Shown here in pieces: positions 1 to 11,700 of a stretch of DNA of 64,000 bases (the first letter of the stretch is position 1; each line of letters starts with the position of its first letter). The notes under the pieces are model-generated. The model did not search any database and was not told the DNA's origin. It saw only the letters and a list, made by a program, of their open reading frames with translations. The stretch covers positions 4,370,077 through 4,434,076 of the forward strand of contig OZ007507.1 of the NCBI GenBank assembly GCA_963931865.1, given 5' to 3'. A program made the position numbers and the translations under genes. Source of the stretch: Axinella damicornis. Its lineage: Eukaryota > Porifera > Demospongiae > Axinellida > Axinellidae.

Positions 1-240
1 GAGTGGATCTCTGGTCTGTGAGTTATGTAGACACTAGAATTCTGACACTACTATTCTGAACTAAGCCTTCAACAAGGCCTTCACTGCTCAAACTGCTGGA
101 CAGACAGACAGACAGAGAGACAAACCGATCACTCTACCCCTGCTGCGCGCATGCGCACGGGGCAACTACTTCAAGACAGTCACAAGAGAATGATCGAGTT
201 ACTCAGATGAAAGTAGTAAGGACATGCAACAGAGGTTTAA

Positions 241-645
241 GGGGAAGGGGCACATACACCTTTACGTTAGGTTACCTTTAACTGTTGGGGGCCCCCGACA
301 GTTCAAGTAACCTGACGTAAAGGGGTATGTGCCCCCTTAACCATCGGGGGGCCCCGACGGTTAAAGGTAACCTAACGTAAAGGGGTATGTACCCCCTTAA
401 CCATCGGGGGCCCCCAACGGTTAAAGGTAACCTAACGTAAAGGGGTATGTGCCCCCTTAACCATCGGGGGCCCCCGATGGTTAAAGGTAACCCAACGTAA
501 AGGGGTATGTGGCCCCTTAACCATCGGGGGCCCCCGGCGGTTAAAGGTAACCTAATGTAAAGGGGTATCTGCCCCCTTAACCATCGGGGGCCCCCAACAG
601 TTAAAGGTAACCTAACATAAAGGGGTATGTGCCCCCTTAACACTC
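241..645. repeat. 60-bp palindromic minisatellite in DHX36 intron
   Basis: About 6.7 copies of a 60-bp unit containing TTAACCATCGGGGGCCCCCG and its mirror, so each unit holds a near-perfect inverted repeat of about 28 bp. The array abuts the donor of the 648-767 exon. It reads open on the minus strand only because 60 is a multiple of three. Confidence 0.9.
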
Positions 646-647
646 AC

Positions 648-1616
648 CGTCTCCTTGACTTTGCCACAGTCTACCACATACACAACATCGTCAATGGTGA
701 TGCTGGTCTCGGCAATGTTGGTGGCAATCACAATCTTTCGTACTCCCTCCGGGGGGCGATCAAATACCTTTTTTGGTTGGGGGAGTTGGGAGGAGGAAAT
801 ACGGCACAAACTTACATCGATCAAGTTATGAAGTTTGTAAGTTAGACAAGACTCCATACATGAATTGCTAAACTGCATGTGTTATAGGACAAGTTACCTG
901 CAACGTACTTCCACAAAAATAAACTTCCTCCTCTAGTGCAGTTATTGTAAAAGTTTTTCCTATGATATGAACTTGCTATACTCATGGTATACTCTCAGTA
1001 TACTCACAGTATACACTATAATTATGCTCACATACCATGTTATGTGTATGGTACGGTAGTGAGTGGAGGACTGTATCACTATGAAAATTCTAGAGTCAGC
1101 CATCAGCACATTCAATAGCACTCCAAACTCATCAACTACTGCACATTTGTATGCTCTCATCAAACTATCATGACAGATTAAACACCTTCTGTTGGAAGGC
1201 TGTCGGCATCATGGAGTGGAGTGGGATGATGATGTAATTCCTCGACCGAAACACCGGGTCCGCCAGGAACATATCGTTCATCTTTGAGATGGTGTCCCAG
1301 CCGGGAAGGAAGATCAAGATGGCCCCGTCGTCCAGTGAGTGACAGATGTACTTCACAAGAAATAATATAAGCTGAAGGTTGATTTCGTTGTAGTCAAAGT
1401 GTCGAAGGGCATCGAGCACAAAAGACGCGTATTGTCTCTCCTCTTCCAGAGTGATAAGGTACTTCTCCAGTTCCATCTGGTCTGCTTGCTGCTGCTCGTA
1501 TAAGACACGTCCCTGGCCAAAGCGGGTGTAGAAACGCCGTGGTTTGTCCGGTTTTGGAGGAGGGGCAAAACTGAGTGAAGAAATATACAGATTGGAATTA
1601 TAGTTTGGTACATGTG

Positions 1617-1666
<50 letters not shown>

Positions 1667-4600
1667 ATGGTGTGTGCAAGGGAAGAGATATCTAGCTAAC
1701 CGAGTCATTTTGAGGATGTCCTCCAGGTAGTAGTCAGTGACTGGGAAGGCAACATTGGGGATGGTGTACATGGGAGCATTGTCTGGAGAAGGTGAAAAAG
1801 TACAGCACACTTCAGGATACTTGGCTTGTAATCTTGAGCATTCAAAAATGGCCAACGTTAAGTAAATTACTGGTGTGTGATTACATGGAATATTAAAGTC
1901 CTACATTAAGAGACAATGTTGATAACTTTAAATTCCCACTGATAAGAACACAAACATCAAGAGGTCCAATTTTGATGCAGGAGTATCGACTAAACTAGAG
2001 CTAAGAGCAACCTGCGAACTAGGATCAACAGCTGTGTCAAAGGAGGGATCAATCAACGAGACTCACTGAAGTACTGTGAGAAGAGCTCAGCGTTGATGGT
2101 GGCACTCATTAGAATGACCTTCAGATCCGGCCTACATACACAGACATAACCAATGATACACAAGCAAAGATAGTATAAAATGCAGGAGTATCCAAAGATA
2201 TACTGAGGACAAAGTGTATGCACAAGTGCACACATACACACCTCATTGGGAGCAGGTCCCTCATGATGATGGTGAGGAAATCGGATACAATGTTCCTCTC
2301 GTGGACTTCATCCAGAATCACATGTGATGTCTCCTTCAGTAGTCTGATGGGGGAGGAGGGAGGCTGAAAATACAATCATTTAAGAGCCTCCCAAATCTCA
2401 AATCCAGCTAACTCACTCCGAATTAAGGCCACAAATTATGTCAACATCCATACATAACTAGCAATCTACATGTATTCACTTCCTGTCTAGTGGCCAAATA
2501 CAGTCGTCTGATTGGTAAAATCTAGGCTGATCCACTACAGTTGGCTGCTATGACATGTCAGACCACGATGAGTGCATAGCGTACGTACGGGTCGCCAATG
2601 AGCCTTCGCAGCAGTATTCCAGTTGTGCAGAAGAGGATGGACCCCTGTGTACGAGGCAGCTCATTCTCCAGACGAATCTGGAACCCGGACGATTGTCCCA
2701 GTCTCTCTCCTCGCTCTTGTGCAACACGTTGGGCAACTGAAAAAGTAACGATATTAAGAAACAGTTGACATTTGGCCTCACCCTCTCTTCTTCCTCAACT
2801 CACTAACCTGAAATGGCAGATATTCTCCTAGGCTGAGTACAGATCACATGACATCTGGAGCCACACCCACTTGTGATGGCCTCATCAAGAATGAACTGGG
2901 GCACCTGTACAACACAGTAAAACAGGAGAAAGTAACTTAGAAACAAAGTATCCTAGCTCAGTAGCTCCCACTCGTCTCGCCCTTACCTGGGTGGTTTTAC
3001 CACAGCCAGTCTCCCCGCTGATCACGACCACCTGGTTTTCACGGATAAAGTGCAAGATTTCATCTTGCTTCTGCCAGGAGGGGAGCTTCTGACGAAACTC
3101 CTGCAGCAGCAGATATATGCGAATAGTGAAATGGGATGAACAGCGAACGGGCTAATATAAGTGGAGTCGCTAACCAGCATCTTTCTGTACTTTGTGTTGC
3201 TCTCTCTCTTCTCCTTGAGCTCCTCATTCAGCTGCTGGTCCATGGGTCCCCAGTCCATACCAGCAGCAGTAGCTCCTGCAGTGCCATCTTCTCCAGACAC
3301 CCTCCCCTCTACCTACCACGCCAAAGAGAAAGCAGTTCATTTGTTAATTAGTTATTTCAAAAAGGTAAATATTGTTACGTAGATGCAGTACAATTGACGA
3401 TTACCAATGAGAGATAAACATATCCACAGGAAAACCTCTGGGGGATGAACTCAAGAGATTCTGCATCTTCCAACCTCCCCTCAGGTCAGTTACTGCCAGG
3501 TCCAGATACTTACTGGCTCAATCTACCTCACTGCTCACTGGTTACACACCACCAGGTCCAAATAATCTCCCTCCCCCCACACTTACAACCTGGGGCCTGT
3601 CATGGTAAAATTGCCCCCCCCCCCCCCCCCCCCCCCGGAACCAATTTGTTGATAAATACGGACCCCCGGAACTTATTTTGCCGCAAAATTTGGACCACCC
3701 CCTGGAACTAATCTTGTTGATAAATAAGGACCCCCGGAACTCTTATTTCACTGCAACATTTGGACCACCTGACTCAATCTACCCCCCTCCCCCCCAAAGC
3801 TTACAACCTGGTCACCACCAGGCCCAGCTCAATCTCCCTCCCCACGTGTACAACCTAACTACATGATTGACTTGTCGAAGTAACTCAAACAAACTGAAAG
3901 TAACTTGCTCCATTCTATAATCACTGCTGTATCATGTAGTAAGGAAAATAAATACTCCATCGCTACAATAGTATCATGCACACCTACAATGCTGCGACAT
4001 GGACCAAGGTCCTTGCTATATCACACACACATTACTGTACTGTGTACAAAGAAGGTAAACCATTGTTACATATATCATGCGCACATTGTACCATGTACAA
4101 AGAAGGTGATTACTATACGGTGCACACATTGCTGAACCATGTACAAAGAAAGTATATCATCACTATACCATGTGTGCATCATTACCCATGGACACACACT
4201 GCACCATGTACAAAGAAGGTTAAGTTGGTAAAACTTTGCTACATCGTGCACAAACTCCGTATATTAAAAGACCACAAGAATCTAGCTGCATTTTCAGGCC
4301 AGTCCCCTACACTCCATCGCTTGCAGTAAATGAGAATGGATATTCCATGTACTGCAAGTGATGATAAGGCTAGTGAGAACTTGCTTTGCGGTTGCTATGG
4401 TGTCCACAATGGGATAGAGGTTAAGATTGGTCATACTACCCACTTCATGTAGCAGTGAAAATTGATGTCCTACTACAAATACTAGGGTGAGCCAAATCCC
4501 TGCCTAGCAACCACAAATGGGTTCCGGCCCCATACAGGGATTCATTTCGTCATGCACTTACCAGAGGTGGGTATGAATCCATAGGCACACTGGACATGCT

Positions 4601-4810
4601 CGATGAGTCTGTCCCTTCCATGCCGACAGAGCCAGAGAAACTTGCCACACTCGTTTCACTTGTGTTGGACTGCCTGCGAACATCCTGGAGAATGCCACTG
4701 ATGCTCCGCTCGGCTTCACTGCTGATACTCACCACGGTACGCTGGGGAAGATGTCACCACGAATAAGACAATCCCAGGAAATTACTCAGGTTTCAATCAC
4801 CCCCCCCCCC

Positions 4811-4841
<31 letters not shown>

Positions 4842-5553
4842 AGATCAGTCAGTGTAAAAGTTGCATGCATTTATAACCATCACTAGTAAGAGCAAGGGGC
4901 AGTCCCCCAATATGTGCCATACTTAGAGCTGCAAACAGGGTCACAGCCTATACGTGACTGCTCCAAAACTGACCCTGACCTTGGCAAAATCACCGTGCCT
5001 GGCATTTTTGTAGCATACAGACTAATGCAGTAAGCCACACCCATACCTCACCAAGACTACATCTGCCATACTGTATACGGGAGTGTAACCCTGGTCACAG
5101 CTCTAATTATGAGGCCGGCCTCATACTGCTTGGTTGAGAGTCATGAGACGTATATATATATATAATATACGAAGTAAATATTGGTCCAGCAGGAAGTAGG
5201 GCAATGGGTTAGGGTATATTAGGGCCAGGGCCGGTTCTAGATGCGCGCACGTTTCCGGTACCTATACCTAAAGTATGTACTTCCTGCCGGCCCAATATCC
5301 ACGTCGATATATCGTACTGTACACAACCATCCCTTCAAAAGCTTAAAGGCAAACAGACCTCTTTTCTCTCCCTCTCCTTCTTTCTGCCCCTGTTCTTGGA
5401 GGCATACCACATGCCAATTTCTCTTCCTGAGAGACCTGGGGGAGGACCACCACCCCCTCTCCCTCTCCCCATCCCTCCACCCCCTCTCCCTCTCCCTCCA
5501 CCTCTGTTCGGCCCCCCTCCTCTTCTCCGACCCCCACCACCTCTGTAGCTCAT
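648..5553 (-). CDS. DHX36: DHX36 (RHAU) DEAH-box G-quadruplex helicase, 5' portion
   Basis: This is the N-terminal 542 codons of a DEAH/RHA helicase; the 3' exons lie off the left edge. Exons in coding order are 5553-5359, 4741-4562, 3312-3175, 3100-2987, 2904-2808, 2736-2589, 2343-2242, 2131-2067, 1782-1701, 1570-1186 and 767-648. All phases agree. The ATG at 5553 opens a Gly/Arg-rich stretch followed by GREIGMWYA, the RHAU-specific motif that docks on parallel G-quadruplexes, which separates DHX36 from DHX9, DHX29 and DHX57. Then follow Walker A GETGCGKT (exon 4), TQPRR (exon 5), DEVH (exon 7; DEIH in human), SAT (exon 8), IFLPGW (exon 10) and the TNIAETSIT motif V (exon 11). Motif VI, winged-helix and OB-fold regions are expected beyond the window. 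The family unwinds G4 DNA and RNA. It is transcribed divergently from the myosin gene. Exon 3 is the least conserved and its start is the least certain boundary. Confidence 0.94.
1621..1664. repeat. (GT)n microsatellite
   Basis: An uninterrupted run of about 22 GT dinucleotides in a DHX36 intron between the exons at 1186-1570 and 1701-1782. Confidence 0.97.
3430..4260. repeat. Degenerate repeat block with poly(C), DHX36 intron 2
   Basis: The block includes two copies of a roughly 60-bp unit around GACCCCCGGAACT (3660-3770), a run of about 30 C (3607-3636), and from about 3930 four degenerate units each ending ACCATGTACAAAGAAGGT. No exon signal is seen. Confidence 0.7.
4799..4842. repeat. Compound (C)n(CA)n microsatellite
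   Basis: About 28 C followed directly by about eight CA units, in DHX36 intron 1. The same C-then-CA order recurs elsewhere in the window. Confidence 0.97.
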
Positions 5554-5797
5554 CTCAAAATGTAGAGTTCCTCCGCCACAGCGCTGTACATGTGAGAACA
5601 GTTGAACGGGTGAGAACACATGGAATATCTTTAATAAACGCGCACCCATCTGTTTCTCTGTTTCCCTTTCCCATTCTGAAGAGCTCATTCTGTACTGTGG
5701 ACGTGGGACTACATTTCCGCTTATAATATTCATGGCCAACCCAACTCAGCCGACTTGATCGAAGAGGTGAGGTGGTAGTGGGTCAAGGATCTGAGCA
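5554..5797. promoter_or_regulatory. Bidirectional promoter region DHX36 / myosin-I
   Basis: Only 244 bp separate the ATG of DHX36 (minus, 5553) from the ATG of the myosin (plus, 5798), so both 5' UTRs and core promoters must overlap here. No convincing TATA box is visible. A GGACTACATTTCCGC stretch near 5707-5722 resembles the ACTACAnTTCCC site bound by ZNF143/Staf in animal bidirectional promoters. That link is inference from motif similarity. Confidence 0.7.
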
Positions 5798-8700
5798 ATG
5801 GCAGCGAATAAGGGAGCGGAGAGCGCGCTGCACGCTCGTGACCATATAGGCGTGCAGGACTTTGTCCTTCTGGAAAAGTACTGGAACGTGGATGCGTTCA
5901 TCGAGAACCTGCGCAAGAGATTCAAAGCCAATCACATCTATGTGAGTGAGCACTCGGAGTTATGATAACAGCGTAGATTATGTACATAGGAGCCATACGA
6001 CTGAGACATAGCAAATCATCGTACGCTACAGTACAGTATGCATATGGCGATTTTGTCCATAGATCGTGGTGCAGAGCAACTGCATCATAGATCATGCATC
6101 CACCATTTAGCATCTTGTATAGCAAGATAATTTTACGCTACTCAGTGAGCTTGTTCCAGCCTGGCCGTGAAGTTTGCATTTAGTGGCTGTGGGTATTCAA
6201 GCAACTTGTGGGAGCATTTGAAAAGCTATTTTTCCACGTTTGGAGCTGTGACGCTAAGCGTAGTCATTCTGTTGTCATAACTTTGGCAACCGTTGGGGAT
6301 AGCTGTCTTACAAAGTTTGTCAATGTGTTAAAAGTTGATTTCAGTCCTGTCTGATTGCTGGATTCCTTCACGATTGTAGATGTTTCTAGCACCGAAAAGC
6401 CCTCCGTTATAAATGTACTCCGTTTCAGAGTGTATGGCAAGAAGTAGTAATTTCTACAGTGATCTTAGAAACGCAAGCAGCTCGGAACTTACGAAGTACT
6501 ACTATGTGAACTGTCGCTGTAGTGCAGTTACCATGCCGATTAGATCGAGCAGCTACGCGACCTGGAGTACAAGTGAGTCAGTAGTTTCCGTTCAGCTACC
6601 ATTGAACTCCACCTTCTTTTGCCATATGGAAGTACTCAGTCACATGGTTTTGTGACGTACGTAATTGCAACTTCTCTATGCATATGGCCACACCCACCAG
6701 TGAGAAATTATACCAGTTATGTTGCGGGTGAAAGGGCTGGCTGCCCTGCACAGAGCTAGACTAGGACGCAGGTCCTACTTTGATTAATGCTGGATACATG
6801 TACTTAGTCAGAGGTGATGGTTGACGTGAAAGAATTGTTTAGCGCCTTTTGTCACCAACTCGTAAAATAAGCCTATTGTGTACATGAAAATGAGGGACAA
6901 TTGAGCACTGGCAGCCAGCCCTTTCACCCACAGCTTGGCTACTGTACTCCAATTTGAGTGTGGGTGTTAATTTAAGGATAACAGCTGCCATTTACCGTCC
7001 AACTTTATTTTCAATTTATGACTGCATCAAATTGTATGCAGGGTCGATCAAAATTTTTCAATTGGCCAGTATAATGCTGGTCATTGTGGATTAATGAAAC
7101 AGTATGAGGTTTGAAGGCTGTAGCACAGCTAGTGTGAAACTTGAGACAAAATATGCAACGTTTGACACAAGAATACTCTATTCAGCATACTTTCCCAAAC
7201 CACTGAGCTCTAATCGGATTCTGATTGAGACACACTGGAGCTTTGTTTGGGGAACCGTGCATGTGATGCTACATGCATTCAAATCCTGTGAATGGACCAA
7301 TCTTGCCATAGTTTTCTTGAGTAGGCAGCTGTGTTCTGAACTAGGCGTGCTTGCATGCTTACGGCAATCAGTGTACCAAGGTTTTTATGACCAGATAAGG
7401 AGAACTCGGTCTTAAAGAATTGCATTTTTGGTTAAAGGATTACATTTTTGGTTTCTGTGTTCCAAGTTGTAATTATCCTAACCCAAAGTTTGTTCAACTG
7501 TGGAAGGAGTGGGTTGAACTTGTAGGTCTGCTTTGAGTGTTCTGGGCACTCCACTTGTGTGTAAGAATGCATTAAGAGTACCTGAAGCACCCTAAACCAC
7601 TTCACTATGTCCACATACATTCACCCATACATCATCCACACATAGCCTCGTTCCCAGGCCCGCCTGGGAACGAGGCTACATCCACACATACTTGCAAGTA
7701 GCCTCGTTCCCAGGCTCCTCCCCAGCTTTTTGTCGCATACTGTACGTGACATAAAGCTGGGGAGGAGCCTGGGAACGAGGCTACTTTCATTCACACCTAC
7801 TTGCACACACATGCACAAACTTGCACACCATACACACACATACAGACCTACATAGGTTCTGTGATTGTCTCGGTCAACCCCTACAAGCAGATTGGCATCT
7901 ACGACAATGACACGATGGAAGAATACAGGGGTGTTAACTTCTACGAGCTCTCCCCCCACATGTAAGTACCTTGCTGAGTAGCAGGGTGGTCTACATGCCT
8001 CATACAAATAATTTGGTATGTCCTTGGGGAGTTCTTAGGATTGTAAACATTTCTGCTGTTCACTCAAGCTGATATTAAAACAATAATGCACTAGGGATTA
8101 CTGGGGATTACTAGGGATTACTAGGGATTACTAGAGATTTTGGTGTGTTAGTGGCTGTGTCTGCATCCTAAAGACACAGTATGCCATGTGCCAATGCATC
8201 TGAGCCACAAATTAAAATGTTCCTGTCAACAGATAAGTTGCATTTTGGTTGAAATTCGGAGTTGACTATCTTGTGCTCCTTTACTATATGTGTAGTTTCA
8301 GTATCTTTACATACATGTGGGAAAGAATTAACTTCTCTTTCTCCTCTCTCTTCCTCCTCTTCTTTACCTTCCTCCTCCCCTCTCCCCTCCCGCTCTCCTT
8401 TTCTCTCTCCTTTGAATTTGAATTTCTTCTATTCTGCCCTCTCCCCTCCACCCTCTCCTATCCATTCTCCCACTCCCTTCTCCCCCCCCTCCCCTCTCCT
8501 CCCCTCCCCTCCTACCCCCTCCCCTCCCCATCCTCCCATCTCCTCCCCTCCCCTCCCATCTCCTCCCCTCCGCTCCGCTCCCCTCCCCTCCCCTCCGCTC
8601 CGCTCCCCTCCCCTCCCCTCCTCTCCCCTCCCCTCCCCTCCCCTCCCCTCCCCTCCCCTCCCGGTCCCCTCCCCTCCCCTCCCTCCCTCCCCCTCCCACT

Positions 8701-11700
8701 CCCCTTCCACTCCTCTCCTCCTCTCCCCTTGCCTCCTCTTGCTTCCTTTCCTTCCCCCGGCTCTCCAGCTATGCTATTGCTGACACAGCCTACCGTGCCA
8801 TGAAGCACGAGGGCGTTGACCAGTGTATCCTCATCTCTGGGGAGAGTGGAGCTGGAAAAACAGGTATCAAACTGGTTTGACCAGCTTGCCAGATTCATCT
8901 TCAGCCTTAGAGCAGGGTTTGCATACGTGTCTCTCCAAAGTGAACAAATGTTGATTGTCAAACATGTAAAACCACGTAGTAATTCTGACAAAACCACTTA
9001 TGCTGACTGCTACAGGTGGTTATCAGTGTGCCGTTAGTTGCTGTTGGGTAGTTGGCTGTTGGGCGGTATGGTTCAGTGCGTATGCAGCTGTGAATGAGAT
9101 ATGTCTGCACAGTGCACACCTGCTATGTTGGTATACAGATTCATCATGTGACTTACATCATCCTTCAGCTGTGAGTCATGTCCACACAGTGGCAGGTGCC
9201 ACTAGCCTCGTTCCCAGGCTCCTCCCCGGCTTTTTGCGACAAAAAGCTGGGGAGGAGCCTGGGAACAAGCACTACAATTATTCCCCCATGCAGGCAGCAT
9301 CTGTTCCATTGGCAACTGACCACTTTCATCAGAACAGCTGTTTTGAAATTTTTTTTCCTCCCAATAACATAGCATTCTTGGCATTACTGGCATACCCAAA
9401 GAATATGAATGTGTGCCCTTTGCACTCTAGTTCCTCTGAATTCACAACTGACATGAGGAGTGGAGGCTTGTTGTGTACGGAAACGCCTTCTGATGTAGCC
9501 TTGTTCCCATGAGCTTGTGAACGAGGCTACTCTGACCTAGCCTCGTTCCCAGGCTCTCTCATACGCAAGTGGTGAAAACCTGGGCAGGGGCACTACCTCT
9601 GACCATTGTGTGCAGAACCCAGCGCTGTAATGTTAACCCCCTTTTGCACTCCATGCATAGTGGGCTATGTTTGGGTGGTATGATTTTATTTTTGTGGGTT
9701 TAAAACATGAGCTAGTTACATATTATCATGTACAATGGAAGTAAGAACACTAGAATCTGATGGTGAGTAGCAAATTGTATTCTGTAGTGTTTCGACAATC
9801 CTTTGTCTGTCCAATTTAAATTGTGTAGTCCTGGCTACAAAATAAATGCTCACCAAAATAACCTGCCCTACAGCGAGCGAGTTCATATGAATGTATCAAA
9901 CATTATGGTGAATGAATGCAGTTCATTGTTATAAGCTGCACCTTGGTGTGTGTTTCATTGAAATGTGGGCACCAGTGTCTTTCAGCTTGAAGCAGGAGCC
10001 CTAATTGTCCAAATTGAAATTCGAGGTACAATGAAATTTGGCTGTGCTGCTTGTTTGCCCAGGCAACATCCTTTTGCGCTCCAAGGTTTAGGCAAGTGTT
10101 CCAATTTGCCCTAGTATGGCTGATAGTTGTGTGGACTAGTTCTGTGAGTACTTTCACACTCTTGTATTGCCAGTGCCTCCCATGTACAAGCCAAGATTGA
10201 AAGGGAGCCAACATGGGGGTTGGCCTGGGAACAAGGCTAGTTGTGGCCTGGGAATGAGGCTAGTGGTGGCCTGGGACGAGGCTAGTTATGGCCTGGGAAT
10301 GAGGCTAGTGGTGGCCTGGGACGAGGCTAGTGGTGGCCTGGGACGAGGCTAGTGGTGGCCTGGGACGAGGCTAGTTGTGGCCTGGGAATGAGGCTAGTGG
10401 TGGCCTGGGATGAGGCTAGTTGTGGCCTGGGACGAGGCTAGTGGTGGCCTGGGAATGAGGCTAGTGGTGGCCTGGGACGAGGCTAGTTGTGGCCTGGGAC
10501 GAGGCTAGTGGTGGGCTGAGACGAGGCTAGTTGTGGCCTGGGACGAGGCTAGTGGTGGCCTGGGAATGAGGCTAGTCTAGCCGGGAATGAAGCTGGGAAC
10601 CAGGCTACACTAGTCTGGAATGAGGATATGAGCACAGTATCGTGAAGATTGATTCCCTCTTGTCCTCTTCAAACCAGAGGCCTCCAAGTACATGCTGCAG
10701 TATCTGGCTCTGTGCAGTGGCCACACTGGTGAGGTGGACAGGGTCAAGAACCGGCTCATCCAGTCCAACCCCGTCCTCGAGGTACACACATTCATGAGTT
10801 TTGACTCTCAACTAGCATGTCATTGCGTTGTGTTGTCATACTGCAGGCCTTCGGCAATGCCAGGACAAACAGGAACGATAACTCCAGTCGATTTGGCAAG
10901 TACATGGACATCGAGTTTGATTTCAGGGTAAGTTATGCACCATTTTGTCTGCATTTGTTCCCAAGTCTTGGCAGGCAAGCTGTTTCGTTTTTGTGAGCTG
11001 AGGAAAATTTTCCTTCTTCCTCTTACTCTCACTCCACCCACCAGAGTTACACACATCACCTATGCTCACCTACACCTGCTCACAAACTCACTGATCCCTC
11101 TTTCCACCTACTAATGCCTCCTTCTGTTCATACACCCACACACACCCTCCCATCTTCTTACCCTTCCCCCTCACACACACACACACACACACACTCACAC
11201 AGGGTGCCCCAGTGGGTGGGCACATCAACAACTATCTCCTGGAGAAGTCACGAGTGGTCACTCAGTCTCCTGGAGAAAGGAATTTCCACATTTTCTACCA
11301 GCTGCTCCAGAGTGGAGACCTCAAACTCCTCGCAAGACTGAAGCTCTCTACTGAGCCGAATGACTACTACTACCTCGCACAGGTGTCTGGCCCTCTTCTG
11401 TGATGTCCTGTTGTGCTCACTGCACAAGCTTTTATTCCCCCATCCTCCCTCCCCTCCCTCCCTCCCTCCGGTCCCTTCTTCCCCACCCTACTCAGGGTGA
11501 CTGCACCCGTGTGACCAGTATTGATGACCGCAAGGACTTTGCCACAGTGCAGAAGGCTCTTTCAATCATGGGCTTCTCTGAAGAAGAAGCAACGGTAGGG
11601 ATCTTGAGAACCCTTGCTGCAATTGTGCCACTGGTACTTTACGTTTGTTTCTCTTCTCCCTGCTGCAGACCCTGTGGAGTGTTTTGGCGGCGATTCTGCA

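Noticed and set aside
5241..5726. 161-codon plus-strand ORF upstream of the myosin
   Set aside because: It is antisense to the Gly/Arg-rich first exon of DHX36, whose start, domain motif and donor are all supported.
7104..7415. 103-codon ORF in myosin intron 1
   Set aside because: No recognisable domain or splice signals, and low expected significance for an ORF of this length.
8249..8803. Pro/Ser-rich ORFs on plus and Gly/Arg-rich ORFs on minus
   Set aside because: Products of the polypyrimidine tract before myosin exon 3.
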